DNA of 64,000 nt from Chitinophaga sancti (GTDB lineage Bacteria; Bacteroidota; Bacteroidia; Chitinophagales; Chitinophagaceae), in contig NZ_CP139247.1 of NCBI RefSeq assembly GCF_034087045.1, positions 1,921,001 through 1,985,000 of the forward strand, written 5' to 3'. Position numbers and translations under genes: made by a program. Below the pieces are notes generated by a model that worked only from the letters and a program-made list of their open reading frames with translations, searched no databases and had not been told where the DNA came from. The first letter of the stretch is position 1. Every line of letters begins with the position of its first letter. This document shows positions 63,083 to 64,000 of this stretch, piece by piece.

Positions 63083-63835
63083 ATGAGATATTTTATAGAA
63101 GTAGCGTACAAAGGGACCCAGTTCGGTGGCTTTCAGATCCAGGACACAGCACATACGGTGCAGGCTGAAATAGATCGGGCTATTAGTCTGCTCATGCGGG
63201 AGAAAGTGGAGACGACGGGATCCAGTCGTACAGATGCAGGAGTACATGCTTTGCAGAACTTTCTGCACTTTGATATTGCGCAACCTTTGCATCCGCAATT
63301 CATCTATAAGGTAAATGCGATCCTGTCACGCGATATTGTATTAAAGCAGGTATATGCGGTAAGCGATGAAGCGCATTCCCGCTTCGATGCCCTGAACCGT
63401 GCTTATAAATATACCTTATACACACAGAAAGATCCTTTTATGCAGGATAGGGGATACTTCTATCCCTATAGTCTGGACTTTGACCTGCTGCAGGAAGCAG
63501 CGGGTATATTAAAGACCTATGAGAACTTCATGACTTTTAGTAAGCGGAACACGCAGGTGAGAACTTATAACTGTAATATCATGGAATCAGCGTGGACGAA
63601 AGAGGACGGACATATAGTATATCGGGTACGGGCAAATCGTTTTTTGAGAGGAATGGTGCGGGGAATGGTAGGTACGATGCTGAGAGTAGGGCGTGGAAAG
63701 CTGACGATAGAGGGGTTCAGGAAAGCGATAGAGATGAGGGATTGTACGTATGCTGACTTCGCAGTACCGCCTCAGGGTTTGTTTTTAATGCAGGTAGCAT
63801 ATCCATCTGGGTTACTTGATAAAGGAATTTTTTAA
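63083..63835 (+). CDS. truA: tRNA pseudouridine synthase A
   Basis: A 250-aa TruA enzyme, modifying U38-U40 of tRNA anticodon stems. The catalytic Asp is Asp51 in SSRTDAGVHAL, and FLRGMVRGMVGTMLRVGRG forms the conserved C-terminal part. The length matches the family. TACCTTCG at 63068-63075 is a 7-of-8 match to the -7 consensus, just after the terminator, so the gene is probably transcribed separately. Confidence 0.95.
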   Translation: MRYFIEVAYKGTQFGGFQIQDTAHTVQAEIDRAISLLMREKVETTGSSRTDAGVHALQNFLHFDIAQPLHPQFIYKVNAILSRDIVLKQVYAVSDEAHSRFDALNRAYKYTLYTQKDPFMQDRGYFYPYSLDFDLLQEAAGILKTYENFMTFSKRNTQVRTYNCNIMESAWTKEDGHIVYRVRANRFLRGMVRGMVGTMLRVGRGKLTIEGFRKAIEMRDCTYADFAVPPQGLFLMQVAYPSGLLDKGIF

Positions 63836-63864
63836 AATATAATTTTGATTTTCAGAGAGTTAAG

Positions 63865-63954
63865 TGTGCTGTGCCAGCTATCTTTCAAAAAAGATTTTGC
63901 AGTAAAGAAAAAAGTCCTACTTTTGCATCCCGCTTTGATAGAAAGCACAGCACA
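63865..63954. repeat. 10-bp inverted repeat flanking a promoter
   Basis: TGTGCTGTGC at 63865-63874 is the exact reverse complement of GCACAGCACA at 63945-63954. The two arms lie on either side of the promoter at 63896-63925. Confidence 0.65.
63896..63925 (+). promoter_or_regulatory. Strong promoter pointing out of the window
   Basis: TTTG (63896-63899), an 18-base spacer and TACTTTTG (63918-63925) match the Bacteroidota consensus fully, with a GC-rich discriminator (CATCCCGC). The remaining 75 bases have no start codon in a good context. An AGCTCTTTATTT stretch (63958-63969) resembles an rRNA leader boxA weakly, so an RNA operon downstream is possible but unproven. Confidence 0.7.
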
Positions 63955-64000
63955 AAAAGCTCTTTATTTATCCGTTTTGCAACAAGCTATAACTCTCACC

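Overview
The window reads as chromosomal DNA of a member of the Bacteroidota, most likely the family Chitinophagaceae and plausibly Chitinophaga. This rests on a type IX secretion (T9SS) sorting domain on a large GH9 cellulase, several promoters of the Bacteroidota type (TTTG or TTG, 17-20 bases, then TAnnTTTG), a FecR anti-sigma factor beside an ECF sigma gene, a beta-propeller/LytS-type hybrid sensor, RHS core sequence of the Bacteroidota style and many short lipoprotein signals. The genus is inference; the phylum is well supported.

Layout. 1-8 kb: the end of a membrane c-type cytochrome, then a co-directional set for a tripartite RND efflux pump (TolC, HlyD adaptor, RND permease), three small partners (PG0541-like protein, DUF2892 membrane protein, rhodanese) and a Crp/Fnr regulator. 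8-9.2 kb: an ADP-ribosylglycohydrolase. 9.3-15.7 kb: an AT-richer accessory segment holding a broken RHS toxin tail, a tailspike-like beta-helix protein, a 2OG-Fe(II) oxygenase and a DUF4143 ATPase. Two hairpin-plus-repeat units bracket its first part, and a tRNA-Glu gene marks its right edge. 15.8-30.3 kb: an acyl-CoA synthetase, a GH16 lipoprotein, a GT39-like membrane protein, a truncated CLC channel, lipoproteins, MarR and AraC regulators beside an oxidoreductase, the GH9 cellulase, a tandem NTF2-like protein, and a second identical tRNA-Glu. 30.4-34.1 kb: gap, pgk and a dctA-like transporter. 34-42 kb: a hybrid sensor kinase with no neighbouring regulator, a lemA-TPM-ygcG operon, a stand-alone receiver protein and a truncated sigma/FecR pair. 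42-47.5 kb: an M20 dipeptidase, an S4 protein, lysA and a GAF-type protein of unknown role. 47.6-52.2 kb: an outer-membrane metallophosphatase fused through a kinase-like region to an Omp85-type barrel, with an SdiA-regulated-type lipoprotein upstream. 52.2-57.9 kb: a five-gene plus-strand run starting with an HD-PycTM fusion and ppk1. 58-64 kb: an M1 aminopeptidase, a biotin carrier protein, a DUF4476 protein, truA and a strong promoter pointing out of the window.

The most promising unexplained units are the HD-domain/Pycsar-type membrane effector fusion next to polyphosphate kinase, and the phosphatase/kinase-like/Omp85 fusion. Degraded genes (RHS tail, CLC fragment, a frameshifted gene at 27.8 kb, a sigma factor lacking region 4) show ongoing gene loss. 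No CRISPR array, complete insertion sequence or rRNA gene is visible. Protein identities are from motif reading only; no database search was possible.
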